This document shows, one piece after another, positions 61,772 through 64,000 of a DNA stretch of 64,000 bases. Under the pieces are notes generated by a model that was not told where the DNA came from, did not search any database, and saw only the letters and a program-made list of their open reading frames with translations. Numbering within the stretch: the stretch's first letter is position 1; each line of letters begins with the position of its first letter. This DNA comes from Lachnospiraceae bacterium UBA3641 (GTDB lineage: Bacteria > Bacillota > Clostridia > Lachnospirales > Lachnospiraceae): the NCBI GenBank assembly GCA_002373875.1, contig DFKQ01000003.1, positions 9,081 to 73,080 on the forward strand, read 5' to 3'. Position numbers and translations under genes: made by a program.

Positions 61772-63388
61772 ATGGATAAAGGAAATGTGATCGAAGGACG
61801 TCCGGGCTCTCCCAGTTATGCGATAGGGAAGCTGTTCGTTTATGAACGTAAAACATATCGTCCGCTCCATGTGAAGGCTGAGGATACATCCTTTGAGCTT
61901 AAGAGGTATGAGCGGGCCAGACAGGATGCGATAGACAGCCTGAGCATCGCTTATGAGAGGATCAATAACCGTGCGGGAGCCCGTAATGCGGAAATATTCA
62001 AGGCCCACACCATGATCTTAAAGGATGAGGAATACAATGCCCGTGTTATAAATAACATATTGACGGATGAGATGAATGCGGAATGGGCAGTGTCCGATGC
62101 CGGAAGATATTTCTACGAATTTTTTAACGCCCTTGAGGATGAGAGTGTAAGTGCCAAGGCTACCGATATCAAGGATGTAACAAACAAACTGATAAGGCTG
62201 CTTACCGGGACCGATAATTCTCCGGAGATAAATGAACCCGTGATCCTTGCTTCCCCATATCTGACGCCTTCAGAGCTTGTTCAGATCAAGAGGGATAACC
62301 TTAAGGGAATAGTCATGCTGGAAGGATCCCTGTATTCGCATGTGGTCATACTGGCAAGAACAGTGGGAATACCGGTCGTACTGGGTGTATATATGCCCGA
62401 AAGCCTCACAGGCCATGAAGCCATAATAGATGGTGTGAACGGACAGGTATTCACCGATCCCGATCCGGAGCTTAAGGATAAATACGGCAGGCTGATCGAG
62501 GAAGAAGCCCGGGCTGACTGCGAACTTAAGAAATATATAGGGCTTGAAACGGTAACCGGTTACGGGAGGAAAGTCAATCTATATGCTAACATAGCGGGCC
62601 TTAATGATGCTGAGTATGCCATGGAGTGTGACTGCGAGGGTATCGGTCTTATCAGGACTGAGTTTATGTTCCTTGACAGGGATACACTTCCGACTGAGGA
62701 GGAGCACTTTAATGCCTATAAGGAGATAGTTGAGTTGTGTGCGGGCAAGAGAGTGGTATTCAGGACTCTTGATCTTGGCTCTGACAAGGGAGGAACACTG
62801 CTTGACCTTAAGGAAGAGGAAAATCCGGCTCTGGGCAAGCGGGGAATCCGCGTATGCCTTACCAACAAGGAGCTTTTCATAGCCCAGCTTAAGGGAATCC
62901 TGAGGGCCGCCGCATATGGGGATGTATCGGTCATGTATCCCATGATCACATCCGGAGGCGAGATATTAAGGATTGATCATATGATGGAGCAGGCAATGGA
63001 GGAGCTTGACAGAGAGGGTGTTCCCTATGGTGAGGTAAGACAGGGTATCATGATCGAAACACCGGCTGCCGCGATGATATCGGATGAGCTGGCGGCTATG
63101 GTGGACTTCTTTTCGATCGGTACCAATGATCTTACCCAGTTTACCCTGGCCCTTGACAGGCAGAACAGGGAACTGGCTCAGTTCTACAATCCCATGCATG
63201 AAGCTGTCATGAGGATGATACAGCTGACTATCGATAATGCGCATGAGGAGGGCATACCCGTTACGGTATGCGGTGAGCTGGCTTCCGACCCGGATGCGAT
63301 AAAACATCTTGTCGATATGGGGGTTGATGCCCTGTCAGTATCACCAAAGAGCGTGCTGAAGGTCAGGAAGGCTATTTGCGAGATGTGA
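61772..63388 (+). CDS. ptsI: PTS enzyme I (phosphoenolpyruvate-protein phosphotransferase)
   Basis: ATG 61772 with AGGTG six bases upstream is the best start, giving 538 residues; a GTG three codons earlier is possible. The HPr-binding N-terminal domain is followed by the phosphohistidine His190 in EGSLYSHVVILART, which differs from the usual GGxTSHxAI but keeps Ser-His. PEP-binding motifs are complete: GIGLIRTEFMFLDRD, FRTLDLGSDKGG, ALGKRGIRVCL, SIGTNDLTQFTLALDRQN and the acid-base Cys in TVCGELASDP. It takes phosphate from PEP to HPr at the head of PTS sugar uptake. The HPr gene is not adjacent. pgi follows 37 bp later. Confidence 0.93.
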   Translation: MDKGNVIEGRPGSPSYAIGKLFVYERKTYRPLHVKAEDTSFELKRYERARQDAIDSLSIAYERINNRAGARNAEIFKAHTMILKDEEYNARVINNILTDEMNAEWAVSDAGRYFYEFFNALEDESVSAKATDIKDVTNKLIRLLTGTDNSPEINEPVILASPYLTPSELVQIKRDNLKGIVMLEGSLYSHVVILARTVGIPVVLGVYMPESLTGHEAIIDGVNGQVFTDPDPELKDKYGRLIEEEARADCELKKYIGLETVTGYGRKVNLYANIAGLNDAEYAMECDCEGIGLIRTEFMFLDRDTLPTEEEHFNAYKEIVELCAGKRVVFRTLDLGSDKGGTLLDLKEEENPALGKRGIRVCLTNKELFIAQLKGILRAAAYGDVSVMYPMITSGGEILRIDHMMEQAMEELDREGVPYGEVRQGIMIETPAAAMISDELAAMVDFFSIGTNDLTQFTLALDRQNRELAQFYNPMHEAVMRMIQLTIDNAHEEGIPVTVCGELASDPDAIKHLVDMGVDALSVSPKSVLKVRKAICEM

Positions 63389-63425
63389 TCACAATATTAA
63401 TAGTATATATGTAGGAGGAAAGACT

Positions 63426-64000
63426 ATGATCTCATGGAACAATCTGGATACTCTTGCAAGCTATAAGGAGCTTGGCAGGATGAAAAAGGTATCCGTAAAG
63501 GAAGTGATGAAGGGAGAAGAGGGAGCACGGAGAGCTGAGAAGTATACGGTGCCCATGGCATGCGGAATGGATTACAACTTCGCCGCCAAGGCCGTTGATG
63601 ATGATATCCTTAAAGGACTTAAGGATCTTGCCGAAGAAGCTCAGCTTACGGATAAGTTCGCGGCTCTTTATAATGGTGAGGTTATAAATACCGGAGAGAA
63701 GAGGCTGGTCCTTCATCAGCTCACCCGCGGACAGCTGGGTGACGATGTTGTATGTGAGGGGGTCAATAAGCGTGACTTTTACCTTGAACAGCAAAAGAGG
63801 ATAGCTGACTTTGCCGGAAAGGTTCATGACGGAAGTGTGGCCAATGAGAAGGGTGAGAAGTTCACAACGGTAGTCCAGATAGGCATCGGCGGATCGGACT
63901 TAGGTCCCAGGGCCATTTACCTTGCGCTTGAAAACTGGGCCAGGATGACGGGTAATCTTAAGCTTGAGGCTAAGTTCATAAGCAATGTGGATCCCGATGA
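63426..64000 (+). CDS. pgi: glucose-6-phosphate isomerase, C-terminus outside window
   Basis: The first 191 residues are seen. ATG 63426 follows TAGGAGGA. The N-terminus MISWNNLDTLASYKELGRMK is followed by VPMACGMDYNFAAKAVDDDI. The family signature VVQIGIGGSDLGPRAIYLAL, which binds the sugar phosphate, lies near residues 148-167. The enzyme interconverts glucose-6-P and fructose-6-P. It follows ptsI in the same direction, linking sugar uptake and entry into glycolysis. The reading frame is open to the end of the window. Confidence 0.93.
   Translation, partial: MISWNNLDTLASYKELGRMKKVSVKEVMKGEEGARRAEKYTVPMACGMDYNFAAKAVDDDILKGLKDLAEEAQLTDKFAALYNGEVINTGEKRLVLHQLTRGQLGDDVVCEGVNKRDFYLEQQKRIADFAGKVHDGSVANEKGEKFTTVVQIGIGGSDLGPRAIYLALENWARMTGNLKLEAKFISNVDPD

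Overview
The window looks like chromosomal DNA of an anaerobic Firmicute, most likely a Lachnospiraceae member of the Butyrivibrio/Roseburia type. The reasons are strong AAGGAGG ribosome-binding sites, AAG-rich housekeeping codon use, an rpsF-ssb-rpsR operon, a SleB-type hydrolase, a YjfB motility protein, DUF3791-type small proteins, a DnaD plus DnaI-like loader pair and palindromic repeats typical of gut Clostridia. This placement is an inference; no rRNA gene is present. No tRNA, CRISPR array, prophage or transposase gene was seen.

Layout. 1-6.1 kb: a truncated O-antigen ligase-like gene facing left, then a rightward run with a Sel1-repeat protein, an AAC(3)-like/DUF4910 fusion, an acyl carrier protein, a MaoC hydratase and a sirtuin. 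6.3-7.3 kb: ribosomal protein S6, SSB and S18. 7.4-7.7 kb: a compact type I toxin-antitoxin locus with a 26-residue holin-like peptide. 7.7-11 kb: an acyl-CoA synthetase and a sodium:alanine symporter. 11-29.6 kb: a capsule/exopolysaccharide cluster. It starts with PssD/PssE-type glycosyltransferase subunits and a Wzy polymerase at normal base composition. From about 13.3 to 29 kb it turns AT-rich and carries a WbsX protein, two hexapeptide acyltransferases, several glycosyltransferases, a Wzx flippase, a pseudaminic/nonulosonic-acid gene set (pseB, SpsF-type cytidylyltransferase, DegT aminotransferase, NeuB-type synthase), a YdcF protein, an unknown gene and a CapF-like protein. An FdtA-type sugar isomerase follows. 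29.6-34.4 kb: lipid kinase, Sua5, RpiB, dCMP deaminase, a coiled-coil cell-wall hydrolase and a DUF402 protein.

34.5-42 kb: a complete F-type ATP synthase operon whose c subunit carries a sodium-binding signature. It is followed by a large membrane-anchored protein of unknown role, an opposite-strand cassette of three overlapping tiny genes, adenosylhomocysteinase and MurC. 48.4-54.1 kb: DnaA boxes, dnaD, a DnaI-like helicase loader, PRPP synthetase, CvfB, a small unknown protein and a CPBP protease. 54.1-57.5 kb: a YjfB motility protein, a GT39-type membrane protein and a CdaR-type regulator. 57.5-64 kb: ftsE-ftsX with a coiled-coil M23 peptidase, a CtpA protease, PTS enzyme I and the start of pgi.

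The most unusual non-coding content is a family of dispersed two-hairpin elements. They share a conserved core and have hairpins whose arms differ between copies but still pair. Copies lie in the atp operon, before the helicase loader, before ctpA and after the SleB hydrolase. Other repeats are 13-bp tandem repeats upstream of the MaoC gene, a palindromic repeat inserted in frame inside a coding sequence, and a sibling palindrome that exactly fills the space between two divergent promoters.
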